A stretch of DNA of 64,000 nucleotides from Methylotuvimicrobium alcaliphilum 20Z (GTDB lineage: Bacteria > Pseudomonadota > Gammaproteobacteria > Methylococcales > Methylomonadaceae), in NCBI RefSeq assembly GCF_000968535.2, contig NC_016112.1:558001-622000 (forward strand), given 5' to 3'. The translations under genes and the position numbers were made by a program. Positions 28,607 through 37,395 of the stretch are shown in pieces. Within the stretch, counting starts at the first letter, position 1. The number at the start of each line of letters is the position of its first letter. The notes under the pieces are model-generated. The model was given only the letters and a program-made list of their open reading frames with translations, was not told the origin of the DNA and ran no database searches.

Positions 28607-29974
28607 TTATTCGGGATCCGAATTCAACGGCAGTTCGCGAGTCGCTTGATCGGTGGACTGCTTGGCTTTTCTCGCGGCCTGTATCATTTCGTTGCGCCGC
28701 TTCTCGAGTACCAGTAGTTCGATATCCCTGCGTAAATATTCGGAAGTTTCCTGAGTGGCTTCATAACGTTTTTTCTGCTCCTCGATCTGCATCGCCAGTT
28801 CCATCTCCTTCAACCGGCTTTCGTGTTGCAGCCTTTCCGCATGCAGCTTTTCCTGCAATTTCTGCGCTTCTGATTGTTTCTGAGTGGCCAGAGCCCGTTC
28901 CGCTTCGGATTCGATTTGCTTTAAGCGCTGTTCCTGTTTGAGCTTTTCTTGTTGCATACGCTCTTTCGCGGCGTTCCATTGAACCTGTTGTTCTTCGAAC
29001 TGTTTGAGTTCGACTGCGAGCTCCTTTTCTTTAAGTAACTGTTGATGTTTCAATTTTTCTTCTTGGAGTCGTTGCTCGGTTTCAAGTTGCTTGGCCAATT
29101 GTTGGCGTTGCAGTTCTCGTTGCGTTTCCTGCTCGAGCTCTTGCAGACGGGCTTGATGCCGAACCCGTTCCATGTACAGACGCTCTTCCAGGCTGAATTG
29201 CTCGGTTATTTGTCGCTCTTGCTCCTCTAACAAGCGTAAATTGGATTCGGACTCAAGCGCTTGTTCCTTGATTTTCAATTCCGTTTCCCGGTTTCGTTTT
29301 TCGATTAATAGGCGTTCTTGTTCTTCTTGTTGGCGCAGACTTTCCCGGTTTTGACGTTCCTTGAATTCGAAGTTTTTCTTTTGAATTTTTAAATAAATAT
29401 CTTCTCGAGCAAAGCTATTGTTCAGATTTTGCGATTGAGCGACATCGGCAAAAGAGGGTTGTATCGAGCATAACGCACGGCACTGAATATGTTGAGTAAT
29501 CAGTGTTTCGTTGATTTGTGTTTGAATGCGCTTTTCAATCGGCGCCAAACCGGATTCTATCCATTCGCCATCGTCGAGTTTTTTAATTTCCTGGTCGATG
29601 ACATCGCGAACCAGGCTCTCATAAGCTTTTTTGATATATGGGTTGATCTCGGGCAAGGTCTCAAGATGTGTCATTGCATAGTGAATCGAGGCCTGAAAAT
29701 GTATCGTCAGATTGATCTCGAGTGAGCAAAAACCGCCGTAAAGTTCGGCGCGACAGGTCAGTGACCAGTCTTCGACCGGGAGTTGATAAACACGATGGTA
29801 AAAACGCGGGGTAAATGCTTGGGGGCGGGGAAAGGCCTTCCGGTAAGGGCCTAGTTTTGCAACGACTAAGCGTCGACTGCCGTCGAAGCCCGGGTCCCAA
29901 GTTTCATCTTGGTCGTTAGCTTCGCTGGCGATATCGGCTAGCCAGAGGTCTAGAGGCGATTTAGTGCTGTTCAT
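28607..29974 (-). CDS. Coiled-coil protein with possible SPFH-like N-terminal domain
   Basis: The 455-residue protein is soluble by sequence. Residues 1-180 form a folded domain rich in beta strands (CRAELYGGFCSLEINLTIHF) followed by helices (YIKKAYESLVRDVIDQEIK); the order is reminiscent of SPFH/band-7 domains but the match is only by eye. Residues about 190-435 are an almost uninterrupted E/Q/R/K-rich coiled coil, with short repeating units (LKEME, LEQE, QEEKL). It overlaps the upstream membrane gene by 14 nt, which implies a functional pair. I cannot assign a function. Confidence 0.7.
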   Translation of the reverse strand: MNSTKSPLDLWLADIASEANDQDETWDPGFDGSRRLVVAKLGPYRKAFPRPQAFTPRFYHRVYQLPVEDWSLTCRAELYGGFCSLEINLTIHFQASIHYAMTHLETLPEINPYIKKAYESLVRDVIDQEIKKLDDGEWIESGLAPIEKRIQTQINETLITQHIQCRALCSIQPSFADVAQSQNLNNSFAREDIYLKIQKKNFEFKERQNRESLRQQEEQERLLIEKRNRETELKIKEQALESESNLRLLEEQERQITEQFSLEERLYMERVRHQARLQELEQETQRELQRQQLAKQLETEQRLQEEKLKHQQLLKEKELAVELKQFEEQQVQWNAAKERMQQEKLKQEQRLKQIESEAERALATQKQSEAQKLQEKLHAERLQHESRLKEMELAMQIEEQKKRYEATQETSEYLRRDIELLVLEKRRNEMIQAARKAKQSTDQATRELPLNSDPE

Positions 29975-31244
29975 GGACGGGTTCGGTATTCATCGTTGCA
30001 GGTTCTGCGCGTCCGGATTGATCCTTAATTTGTTGCAGTTTATCGCCTAGCTTTTCGGCAATCAACGGATAGAGCGTCGGCGCGAATTCCACGGTACGGT
30101 CGTCGACTTTACGCAAAAAGCCCCGGCTGAGCAATAGGCCGACCGCAAACATTCGCGGCCAGTCGATATAGCGTTTGGCTTTTTCGATTTCAGTTTTTTC
30201 GATAATCATTTCCAAGGCATCGTTTTCGTTGATGCGGAATTGCGTGAATTGCCTAAGGCATTCGAAAACCAACTCTTCTTCTTGCTCGGTTAAGGGGCCG
30301 GGGGCCGTGAACTCTAGGCGGTAGGAGAGCAGTACGGTAAAAAAATCGACCATGCCGGCACAAACTAAAGCAAAGGTCGAGAAGCCTGTCCACATTGCAA
30401 ATGACGGTTTGATGCCTTGAATATATTGCGAATAAGGCATCAATACCGGTGCCGCGGGTAAATTGGTGTTGAATTTGGCGACTTGCCGATTGAATTGCAA
30501 TTGAACGGCCTGCAATCCGCTCGATATCTGTTGATATATTTCTCGAATAGCCTCGGAATCTTGGTCAAGTTGATTTAAATTGGCTTGTAGTGCGCCGATT
30601 TGGGCGTCGAGTCGCGCAAGCTGTTCTTCGAGTCCCGCCAATTCGGATTTTTTGTTTTGATAAAGATCGTTATAGTGCCGCCAGACTCGGCCTTCGCCGA
30701 TTTGGTTTCTTAATGATGGGGGAATTTCAGGATGCGTGCCGAAATAAGCTTGAGTGACTTGTTGGTTCAGTTCCTCTATTTCTAGCCGCTCTTTCGCCAA
30801 CAACTCTCCTTTAATGGCGATGATTTGGCTTAAATAATCCTCGACTTTATTGCGGACTTTGTTGATGCGTTGGATATGAATCGTGTCTTGTTCGGAGATT
30901 TCATAAAATTTGAAATAAGAAAACGACACCGATGCACCCAATGCAATCAATAGCGAGGCAAGCACGCTGAAATAACGCAATCGATTGGCGCGCCAGTGAA
31001 TCCCGGCGATCTCGAATGAGCAAATCACGATGATCGATTGAATCGCGACCGTGATGATCAGCGCGATCCAGGGTGTGATGAAATGCGACATGCCGTAATA
31101 TGTCGTAAACCCGGAAGCCAAACTGAGCGCGAGAACGATGGGAATGGTCCATATTCGCATCAGACTCACGAATAGGGTTTGTATGATGTTGATGAGACGT
31201 CCTAGGCCGCCGCTTTTCATTTTTATTATTATTCGGTTGTCCAT
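29961..31244 (-). CDS. Membrane protein with large coiled-coil domain
   Basis: The 427-residue protein has three N-terminal hydrophobic helices (about 20-50, 55-80, 88-110), a coiled-coil region (about 118-265), a fourth hydrophobic helix (about 285-312) and a soluble C-terminal part (about 318-405) with helical segments (EEELVFECLRQFTQF, YIDWPRMFAVGLLLSRG) that look like a winged-helix. By membrane positions the coiled coil should be on one side and the C-terminus on the other. DUF4407-like topologies are similar, but no family is assigned. It is the first gene of a two- or three-gene minus-strand operon. Confidence 0.72.
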   Translation of the reverse strand: MDNRIIIKMKSGGLGRLINIIQTLFVSLMRIWTIPIVLALSLASGFTTYYGMSHFITPWIALIITVAIQSIIVICSFEIAGIHWRANRLRYFSVLASLLIALGASVSFSYFKFYEISEQDTIHIQRINKVRNKVEDYLSQIIAIKGELLAKERLEIEELNQQVTQAYFGTHPEIPPSLRNQIGEGRVWRHYNDLYQNKKSELAGLEEQLARLDAQIGALQANLNQLDQDSEAIREIYQQISSGLQAVQLQFNRQVAKFNTNLPAAPVLMPYSQYIQGIKPSFAMWTGFSTFALVCAGMVDFFTVLLSYRLEFTAPGPLTEQEEELVFECLRQFTQFRINENDALEMIIEKTEIEKAKRYIDWPRMFAVGLLLSRGFLRKVDDRTVEFAPTLYPLIAEKLGDKLQQIKDQSGRAEPATMNTEPVHEQH

Positions 31245-31416
31245 CGTCTGACTTTATGTTGTTGTTCGAGTATGCGTTATTACGGAAATTAGCAGGATCA
31301 AAAAAATTCTGCTAATAGTATCACATTGAATTTAAATAGTTTCTATTGAAAATAAATCAATCGGTTGTCTTTATCCCGTCAGTTGCGGGAGCGTTTTATC
31401 ATAGTGAGTATCAATC

Positions 31417-32340
31417 ATGAAAATAGCCATAATCGGAGCCGGCCATGTCGGTTCTTCGTTAGCCTACGCATTGGTGTTGAAGGGCTTGGGTAATCATTTG
31501 TTGTTAGTCAATCGCGATGCGACCAAAGCTTTGGGCAATGCCTTGGATTTACAGCATACCCTGGCTTTTTGCGAACGGCCGATGCAAATCGAGGGCGGCT
31601 CGCTTGAAGAGGCGGTGGGCTGCGATATCGTCGCGATCACCGCTTCGGAGCCGATGACAAAAGGTATGACTTCTCGTATGGAATTAGGACAAGCCAATGT
31701 CGAGTTGTTCAAGTCGTTGATTCCAATGCTGGCCGAAAATAATCCTGAAGCTGTTTTTATTATCATCACGAACCCGGTCGATGTGATGACTTGTTGGGCT
31801 ACGCGGGTTTCGGAGTTGCCCCCTTCAAGAATCGTCGGCATCGGCACGCTCGTCGATTCGGCACGTTTCAGAACCCTATTATCCAAGGCCGAACAGATTC
31901 ATCCCGATGATTTAAGAGCCTATATTCTTGGCGAACACGGACCGAATCAGTTTCCGGTATTTAGCCATGCTTCGGCCGGCGGCGAACCGATAACCGATAG
32001 TCCAAGGCATAGAGAGATTTTTGAAGAGGTCAACAAGGCCGGTTTCGAGGTTTATCGATTGAAAGGCTATACCAATTTCGCGATTGCTTCAGCCGCTTGC
32101 GAAGTCATTAGAACCATCGTTCACGACGAACACCGAACGATGCCGCTCAGTACTTGCTTCGATGATTGGCAGGGAATCAAAGACAATTGCTTCAGCATTC
32201 CGGTCGTACTGGGTCGTTCCGGTATTATCCGATATTTACAGCCCGACCTGAACAGTCTGGAGCGCGAAGCTCTGGTGCATACGGCCAAAATTGTTCGAGC
32301 TAATATCGATAGTTTATTGTTTGGAGTAGGTGAAAGGTGA
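31417..32340 (+). CDS. Lactate/malate dehydrogenase family protein, substrate uncertain
   Basis: A 307-residue NAD(P)-dependent 2-hydroxyacid dehydrogenase with Rossmann motif GAGHVGSS at residues 7-14, the GTLVDSARFR block carrying the aspartate and arginine of the active site, and the catalytic histidine in LGEHGPNQ. The substrate loop reads TASEPMTKGM, with M80 where lactate enzymes have Gln and malate enzymes Arg. The cofactor aspartate at the end of strand 2 is replaced by N32-R33, which could favour NADP. It is therefore neither plain Ldh nor plain Mdh. The 3' end runs into a heptamer repeat that supplies the stop codon. Confidence 0.85.
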   Translation: MKIAIIGAGHVGSSLAYALVLKGLGNHLLLVNRDATKALGNALDLQHTLAFCERPMQIEGGSLEEAVGCDIVAITASEPMTKGMTSRMELGQANVELFKSLIPMLAENNPEAVFIIITNPVDVMTCWATRVSELPPSRIVGIGTLVDSARFRTLLSKAEQIHPDDLRAYILGEHGPNQFPVFSHASAGGEPITDSPRHREIFEEVNKAGFEVYRLKGYTNFAIASAACEVIRTIVHDEHRTMPLSTCFDDWQGIKDNCFSIPVVLGRSGIIRYLQPDLNSLEREALVHTAKIVRANIDSLLFGVGER

Positions 32341-32379
32341 AAGGTGAAAGGTGAAAGGGGAAAGGGGAAAGGGGGGGGG
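32329..32379 (+). repeat. Heptanucleotide tandem repeat and G run
   Basis: Four GGTGAAA units (32329-32356) and two GGGGAAA units (32357-32370) are followed by nine G residues. The first units encode the last two residues and the stop codon of the dehydrogenase gene. The repeat abuts the 3' end of the group II intron. Seven-base units shift frame on slippage, but only the extreme C-terminus would change. Confidence 0.9.
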
Positions 32380-32383
32380 CTTG

Positions 32384-33150
32384 ATAGGGGTAGGGAAGAT
32401 TTCTCTCCCCTCCCTCCGAACCGTGCATGCGGTTCTCCCGCACACGGCTCTCCAGTCGGTGGTTTCCTCATCGGGACAAGCTGGTGAGCAATGGTGTTAT
32501 TAATTGGTGAACCCCATTACTCCGCGTTACCACGTCAGCCCGCAAACTCGGTTTGATTCGTTACCTTCGGCTCCCTTCAACGGCTGAGCCTCTTTAAGCC
32601 TTTTACCTGAGGTTGGCTTAATGGCCGTGACACCGAACGCTACCTCGTTTCCACCTTCCTACCCTTCTTTCCTATGGCCGGTTTTGCTAGCCGGCTTTTA
32701 CCATCTTTTCCCCTCTCGGTTTAGGCTCGTGTTTGTTTTCTCTGTTTCCGCCTGGTTTCCCAGCGGTGCCACACTATCCTCGCCTTGCCTTGAGCTTCCT
32801 CGACTTACGGTAATATAAGGGTTCTGACTCCTGCCACGGTCACCTCCGTAACAGGTCTCCCCAGTTTCTTCACAATACCTTCTGAACATTCCACTCCCAA
32901 CCACAAGGTAGGCCCATTTATCGTTTTATCTGCCACAACAACGTAAATGATGGTTTTCAGGCTTCGTCGACTCCCAGGGGACTCGCCGCCTTACCCTGCC
33001 GAATCGGATTCGCTTTACTGCGGACTGCTCTTTTGCCTCCAGTTGCTCTCCACCCCACCTCGCGGTGACGCAGTTACTTTCAGCTACGACGTTATGGCTT
33101 ACGCCGACAGGGACTTACACCCTGCTGATTTTGTGCCCTCCTGGGCGCAC
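32384..33150 (-). mobile_element. ORF-less group II intron
   Basis: On the minus strand the sequence opens with GTGCGCCCAG at 33150 (5' GUGYG consensus) and ends near 32384 with a domain VI hairpin containing a bulged A (TTCCCTACCCC, branch point). Domain V is complete at 32418-32450: GAGCCGTGTGCGGGAGAACC then GCATGCACGGTTC, with the catalytic AGC and a GAGA loop. The AGGGTGTAAGTCCCTGTCGG segment of domain I is also present. The element is about 767 nt, too short for the usual reverse transcriptase/maturase, and no such frame is present. It could only splice or move with help from a maturase elsewhere. Its 5' flank is a palindromic repeat also found near 24313. Confidence 0.82.
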
Positions 33151-33235
33151 TGGGAGCGATCCCCTGATCGCGATTTCGAGGCCGAGAGTGTTAAGTGACA
33201 ATAACTGGTATCGAGGCCTCATTGGCTAAGGTTGT
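33151..33235. repeat. Palindromic repeat flanking the intron; remainder to 33331 empty
   Basis: GGGAGCGATCCCCTGATCGC and the following TTTCGAGGCCGAGAGTGTTA match about 24313-24395. The palindrome GCGATC...GATCGC ends 6 nt from the intron's 5' end. From 33236 to 33331 I see no feature. Confidence 0.6.
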
Positions 33236-33331
33236 AAAAGGGTAATTTTTGGCTTATGTATAACGATGAGAGCTCTAGCTTCGCGATGTTAAAGCATTAG
33301 GGTGCGCTGTGCGTACCACGGTAAAGGTATC

Positions 33332-34813
33332 TCAAATATCGTGTTTGTGGCGCAGCAGCGGCCGAATATCGAACCACGTTGCGGTAACTAGATAAGCTGC
33401 AAGGCTTGCCGAAGCGCTGAGCCAGGTGTTGATAAGATAGACTTCTGTCGCGAAATGATGGGCAACATATAAAATTAAACCGAAGGTGATATAGCCTATG
33501 ATCTTGCCTAGCCTATAAGGGACCGGATAATAGCGGCGCCCGAGTAGCCAAGAGATGACGGCCATGAATAGATAACACGCCAGCGTCGCCCAGGCCGAAC
33601 CGTGATAGCCCCAAATCGGAATCCACCAGACATTCAGCCAAGCGGTCAATCCGGCGCCCGCCAACGAAACCCAAGCGCCCATGCCGGTGCGGTCGGTCAA
33701 TTTGTACCAGATCGACAGATTGACATAGATGCCGAGCAGAAGATTCGCGATCAATAAGACCGGTACAATGTCGAGTCCTTCGCGGAAATCCGAGCCGATA
33801 AAATATTGAAAGAAATCGATGAATAGCGTCACGACTAGAAAAATAAACACGCCGAAGATTACAAAATAATTCATGATCAATGCATAAGACTTTTGTGCAT
33901 CCTCACGTCCGGCTATGCTAAAGAAAAACGGTTCGCCGGCATAGCGGAAAGCTTGCACGAACAGGCTCATCAGAATCGATAATTTATAACAGGCGCCATA
34001 GATACCGAGCATTTGCAAATTGGTATCCAAATCATAGGGCAGCATATATTTCAATATTGCCCGGTCGAGCATTTCGTTGACCATGCCGGCGAATCCGATG
34101 ATGACCATAGGCAATGAATAGATCAACATCGGTTTGAGTATTGTCGGGCTTAGCTGCAGGCGTATGCCGCGCAGTTGCGGAATCAGTAACAGGAATTTAA
34201 AACAACTGGCCAGCAGGTTGGCTAGGAAAATATATCCGACACCGATCGCCGGGTCGTAAATAAAGCGAATCGCCGAATCCGGCCAGGTCGCAGCGATTTT
34301 AGGACAAGCAACCAGAAAAAACAGATTGAGACCGATGGTCAAAAAAATCTCGGTCAATTTGATGCCGGCAAAACGCCATGCCCGGTTTTCCGCGCGTAAC
34401 CGCGCGAACGGCAGCGCCGTTATCGCGTCCAGAACTAGAATCGATGCAAACCAAAGAATATATTCAGGATGTTCGCCGTAATGCAGATGCTCCGCCAAAG
34501 TTTCGTTGAAAAATACGATGAACCCGAGAAAAGTCAGATTAACCAAAACTAGAAAGCTTTGCGCGCCGGCATAGACTGTCTCGTTCGAAAAATTCTGTTT
34601 ATTGCGAAATCGAAAATAGCCGGTTTCAAGGCCGCCGATCAGAAGTACCGCGAAAAAACCGGCGTATGCATAAAATTCCGAGACCACGCCGTATTCGCCG
34701 GTATTGAATGTGTAGGTGTAGAGCGGGACCAAAAGATAATTAAGAAAACGGCCGAAGATGCTGCTAAGGCCGTAAATTGCGGTCTGTGAAACGAGTTGAC
34801 GTAAAGGGTTCAA
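33332..34813 (-). CDS. Polysaccharide flippase (Wzx/MATE-like)
   Basis: The 493-residue protein has about fourteen hydrophobic helices spread along its length and the N-terminal QTAIYGLSSIFGRFLNYLLVP pattern of the polysaccharide_synt family (here short: IFGRFLNYLLVPLYT). Members flip lipid-linked oligosaccharides across the inner membrane for exopolysaccharide, capsule or O-antigen synthesis. No glycosyltransferase or polymerase genes neighbour it, so the substrate cannot be inferred. It is alone on the minus strand. Confidence 0.88.
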   Translation of the reverse strand: MNPLRQLVSQTAIYGLSSIFGRFLNYLLVPLYTYTFNTGEYGVVSEFYAYAGFFAVLLIGGLETGYFRFRNKQNFSNETVYAGAQSFLVLVNLTFLGFIVFFNETLAEHLHYGEHPEYILWFASILVLDAITALPFARLRAENRAWRFAGIKLTEIFLTIGLNLFFLVACPKIAATWPDSAIRFIYDPAIGVGYIFLANLLASCFKFLLLIPQLRGIRLQLSPTILKPMLIYSLPMVIIGFAGMVNEMLDRAILKYMLPYDLDTNLQMLGIYGACYKLSILMSLFVQAFRYAGEPFFFSIAGREDAQKSYALIMNYFVIFGVFIFLVVTLFIDFFQYFIGSDFREGLDIVPVLLIANLLLGIYVNLSIWYKLTDRTGMGAWVSLAGAGLTAWLNVWWIPIWGYHGSAWATLACYLFMAVISWLLGRRYYPVPYRLGKIIGYITFGLILYVAHHFATEVYLINTWLSASASLAAYLVTATWFDIRPLLRHKHDI

Positions 34814-34840
34814 GACAAAGAGTCCGGTTAACAGAGTAGC

Positions 34841-34950
34841 TATAGCTATCGTAGATCAAAATTCGGCGTCGGGGTGTCCGTTAAAGGGCATGGTGCAAAT
34901 GTCCATGTAGGCAAAGCCTTTGCCGAATACCCCGGCGCCTAAGTCTGTTG
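34841..34950. repeat. One-ended TATACC repeat; 34814-35224 otherwise empty
   Basis: A left end (TATAGCTATCGTAGATCAAA at 34841) leads into GGTGTCCGTTAAAGGGCA and ACCCCGGCGCC, but no right end is found. The remaining sequence to 35224 shows no gene; an ACCACCGAGAACACAAAG stretch near 35128 is of a type often seen in intergenic repeats. Confidence 0.6.
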
Positions 34951-35224
34951 AAAAAAGCCATTTTAGCTAATTTCTGTATTACCGCTTTTTAATCTCAAAA
35001 TAACTTGGAAATTGTTGATGGTCATAGGCTATAAAGCGCTAGGTGTAGGGTGAACATCGCGCACCAAGGTCGGGCATCCGTCGTGTTAGGCGGTTTTTCA
35101 ATCAAAAGGGAGTAGATCGTTTTTCAACCACCGAGAACACAAAGCATGAATATTTATACCTTTGTGAACTCTGCGGTTTTATTAAGCGTTAAATGAAAAA
35201 TTCAAAGAGTTGAGTGATAAGAGA

Positions 35225-35491
35225 CTAAGGATAAATAACCTTAGGCTGGAAATAGGCGGCCGGATATTTGGGATCGAACCCCGCTATCGAGGCCGCTTCG
35301 CCGCTTGATTTTTTGCCGGCTTGTTGGGCTGCCTGTGCTGAGTCCAATTGATCGGCTAATTCTTCATCGATAAAAACGACTTTCGGTTGAAAGTTGCTGG
35401 CAGGATATTGCTCGTCACTGCCGGCTGAAGCAGTCGTTGACGCTAAAGTGAAGCCGAATGCGGCAAAGCCTAATAGGATTCTTTTGAACAT
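35225..35491 (-). CDS. Small secreted protein with two YPA-x-FQPKV repeats
   Basis: I place the start at the ATG at 35491 (GGAGGACC upstream), giving 88 residues. Residues 1-23 form a signal peptide (ending ASA). The mature part carries the motif YPASNFQPKVVF near its start and YPAAYFQPKVIY at its very end, separated by an acidic/Gln/Ala stretch. The duplicated motif suggests two copies of a short binding or surface segment. I do not recognise the family, though small proteins with this motif seem a plausible lineage-specific family. Confidence 0.75.
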   Translation of the reverse strand: MFKRILLGFAAFGFTLASTTASAGSDEQYPASNFQPKVVFIDEELADQLDSAQAAQQAGKKSSGEAASIAGFDPKYPAAYFQPKVIYP

Positions 35492-35532
35492 TATTGTATG
35501 GTCCTCCGGGTCGTTGAATATCAGTCCGCTAT

Positions 35533-35693
35533 TATACCTTTCGTACTTCAAAATTCGGCAGGTGACTAAGGAGGCACCGGGGTGCTCGACAAAGGCTTTG
35601 CCAGCATGGAGCTGGCATAGAGCCTACATGGACGTATTCACGGCGTCCTTTGACGGGCACCCCGGCGCCGAATTTTGATCTGCGATGAGTATA
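35533..35693. repeat. Complete TATACC-end repeat
   Basis: A 161-bp copy from TATACCTTTCGTACTTCAAA at 35533 to ...TTTTGATCTGCGATGAGTATA ending at 35693. Inside are the GCCAGCATGGAGCTGGC palindrome and CACGGCGTCCTTTGACGGGC. It lies between two minus-strand genes. Confidence 0.82.
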
Positions 35694-35785
35694 TCTAGGA
35701 TAGCGGGGGCATAAAGGGCTATAAGTATCGGGTATTTTTCCCGGTCCTGCAACAGTGCAGGGCGTATAAACGACTGCCGGTAAGC

Positions 35786-36535
35786 TCATAAAAGCGCCCT
35801 GATTTCAGGATGATCCTGAAGCAATTTTTGTCTGAACGCCTCAATAGCCGTCTCGTCGTCGCGTATGTTTCTCGGAATGTCCACGCGGATTTCGCTGAGC
35901 GCCTGCATCGGCGGCGACGATAGAAATATCAGTCGGTCGGCTAACGCGATCGCTTCGCGCAAATCATGCGTGACGAACAAGACCGTATGCGGGCGCTGTT
36001 GCCAGAGTCCTATCAATAATTCCCTGACCTGACGCGCGGTTGGTGCGTCAAGCGACACGAAAGGCTCGTCCATCAATAGCACGTCGGGGTCGACCGCAAA
36101 GGCCCTGATGATAGAAACGCGCCGGCTCATGCCCAAAGACAGGCGCTCAGGGTAGACATGCTGGGCCTGCGTCAATTGCATCGTTTCGAGTAATGCGTCG
36201 ACCGTTTTCGGATCGTAATCGCTGGGCAAGGTCAGCGTGATATTCTCTCTTACCGTTCGCCAGGGCAGCAGGCGAGGGTTTTGGAACACGTAACCGATCT
36301 TCGGCGCTTTATGCTGTTGCTCCACGGTAATTTCGCCGCTGTAATCCCGATCGAGTCCGGCGATGATGTTTAGCAGCGTAGTTTTGCCGCAGCCGGACGG
36401 CCCGACCAGGCAAATGAATTCGTTACTCGGCAAGGAGAGTTTTAAATCTGCAATCGCGCGGTGTAGGCAGGCTTGTCCGGCTGCGGGATAGCTTTTGTTG
36501 ATGATGTCGACAGTAATTGCGGTCATCGGCGCCAC
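35786..36535 (-). CDS. NitT/TauT-family ABC transporter ATP-binding protein
   Basis: The 249-residue ATPase shows a Walker A GPSGCGKTT (about residues 45-53), Q-loop YVFQNPRLLPW, a Walker B VLLMDEPF and the switch histidine in FVTHDL. The signature reads LSLGMSRR instead of LSGGMQQR, a minor departure. By overall pattern it belongs with SsuB/TauB/NrtD. It overlaps the 3' end of the permease gene by 13 nt. The operon order on the minus strand is binding protein, permease, ATPase. Confidence 0.93.
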   Translation of the reverse strand: MAPMTAITVDIINKSYPAAGQACLHRAIADLKLSLPSNEFICLVGPSGCGKTTLLNIIAGLDRDYSGEITVEQQHKAPKIGYVFQNPRLLPWRTVRENITLTLPSDYDPKTVDALLETMQLTQAQHVYPERLSLGMSRRVSIIRAFAVDPDVLLMDEPFVSLDAPTARQVRELLIGLWQQRPHTVLFVTHDLREAIALADRLIFLSSPPMQALSEIRVDIPRNIRDDETAIEAFRQKLLQDHPEIRALL

Positions 36536-37284
36536 CTTCCGGCTTTTCGGTCGAGCGGTTTCAGAATGAGTAGCTCGATCACTTGAATCACTGCAACGAA
36601 CGCTATTGTATAGGCTAGAATCCCGGCGACGTCGAATAATTGAAAAAACAGGTGAAGTTGGTAGCCCATGCCGTTACTGCGGCCGAGCAGCTCGACGACA
36701 AGGATGATTTTCCAGATTAGGGCCAAGCCGGAACGCGTCGCACCCATGACAAACGGGTGCAGCTGCGGCCAGATGACATGACGCAACGTCTTGAGCTTGC
36801 TGAAACGATAGCAGCGGGCCATTTCCAGTAAGTCCTTGTCAAGCGCTCGAGTGCCCTCGCGAATCGTGACGACGACATTCGGCAATTTGTTGATCACGAC
36901 CGCGAGGATTGCGGCCGACTCGACCAGTCCGAACCAGACATAGCACAGAATGATGGTTACCAATGCCGGAATATTCAGAAAGATTACCAGCCAGTTGTCG
37001 AAGAAAACATCCAGTTTTTGGTTTCTGCCCAGTAAGATGCCTATTGCGCAGCCGAGCAACATCGCGACAACAAAACTCGATATCAGCCTGAGCAGTGTCA
37101 CGCCCAGATGATAGGGTAGTTGGCCGGATAAGGTTTCTTGCCAGAATACCTCGGCCACCGTTGCCGGCGTCGGTAGGCTATTGTCGCTGAGATAAAGGGC
37201 AAGGCCCTGCCATAGCCCTATAAAGAGTAGAATCGACAACAGATTAAGTGTTCTGTAATGGCTTAAGAATTTAGTTAAGGTCAT
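36523..37284 (-). CDS. NitT/TauT-family ABC transporter permease
   Basis: A 253-residue inner membrane protein with six hydrophobic helices and the EAA-type loop reading ARCYRFSKLKTLRHVIWPQL (residues about 160-180), typical of SsuC/TauC/NrtB permeases. It pairs with the overlapping ATPase gene and the upstream binding-protein gene. Substrate cannot be told from the permease. Confidence 0.93.
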   Translation of the reverse strand: MTLTKFLSHYRTLNLLSILLFIGLWQGLALYLSDNSLPTPATVAEVFWQETLSGQLPYHLGVTLLRLISSFVVAMLLGCAIGILLGRNQKLDVFFDNWLVIFLNIPALVTIILCYVWFGLVESAAILAVVINKLPNVVVTIREGTRALDKDLLEMARCYRFSKLKTLRHVIWPQLHPFVMGATRSGLALIWKIILVVELLGRSNGMGYQLHLFFQLFDVAGILAYTIAFVAVIQVIELLILKPLDRKAGRWRR

Positions 37285-37395
37285 GTTTGGATTGAATACA
37301 GCAGCATTTCGTTGATTACGCTGCTATTGACGAAAGAGCTTCCTTTTATTATTTCGAGCTTTTGGGTATTCCTTTAACTCATTGACATCCAAGCA

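Noticed and set aside
32698-32904. A 68-codon minus-strand frame in the group II intron
   Set aside because: It lies in the structured RNA part before where a maturase would begin; similar frames are artefacts of the conserved intron RNA.
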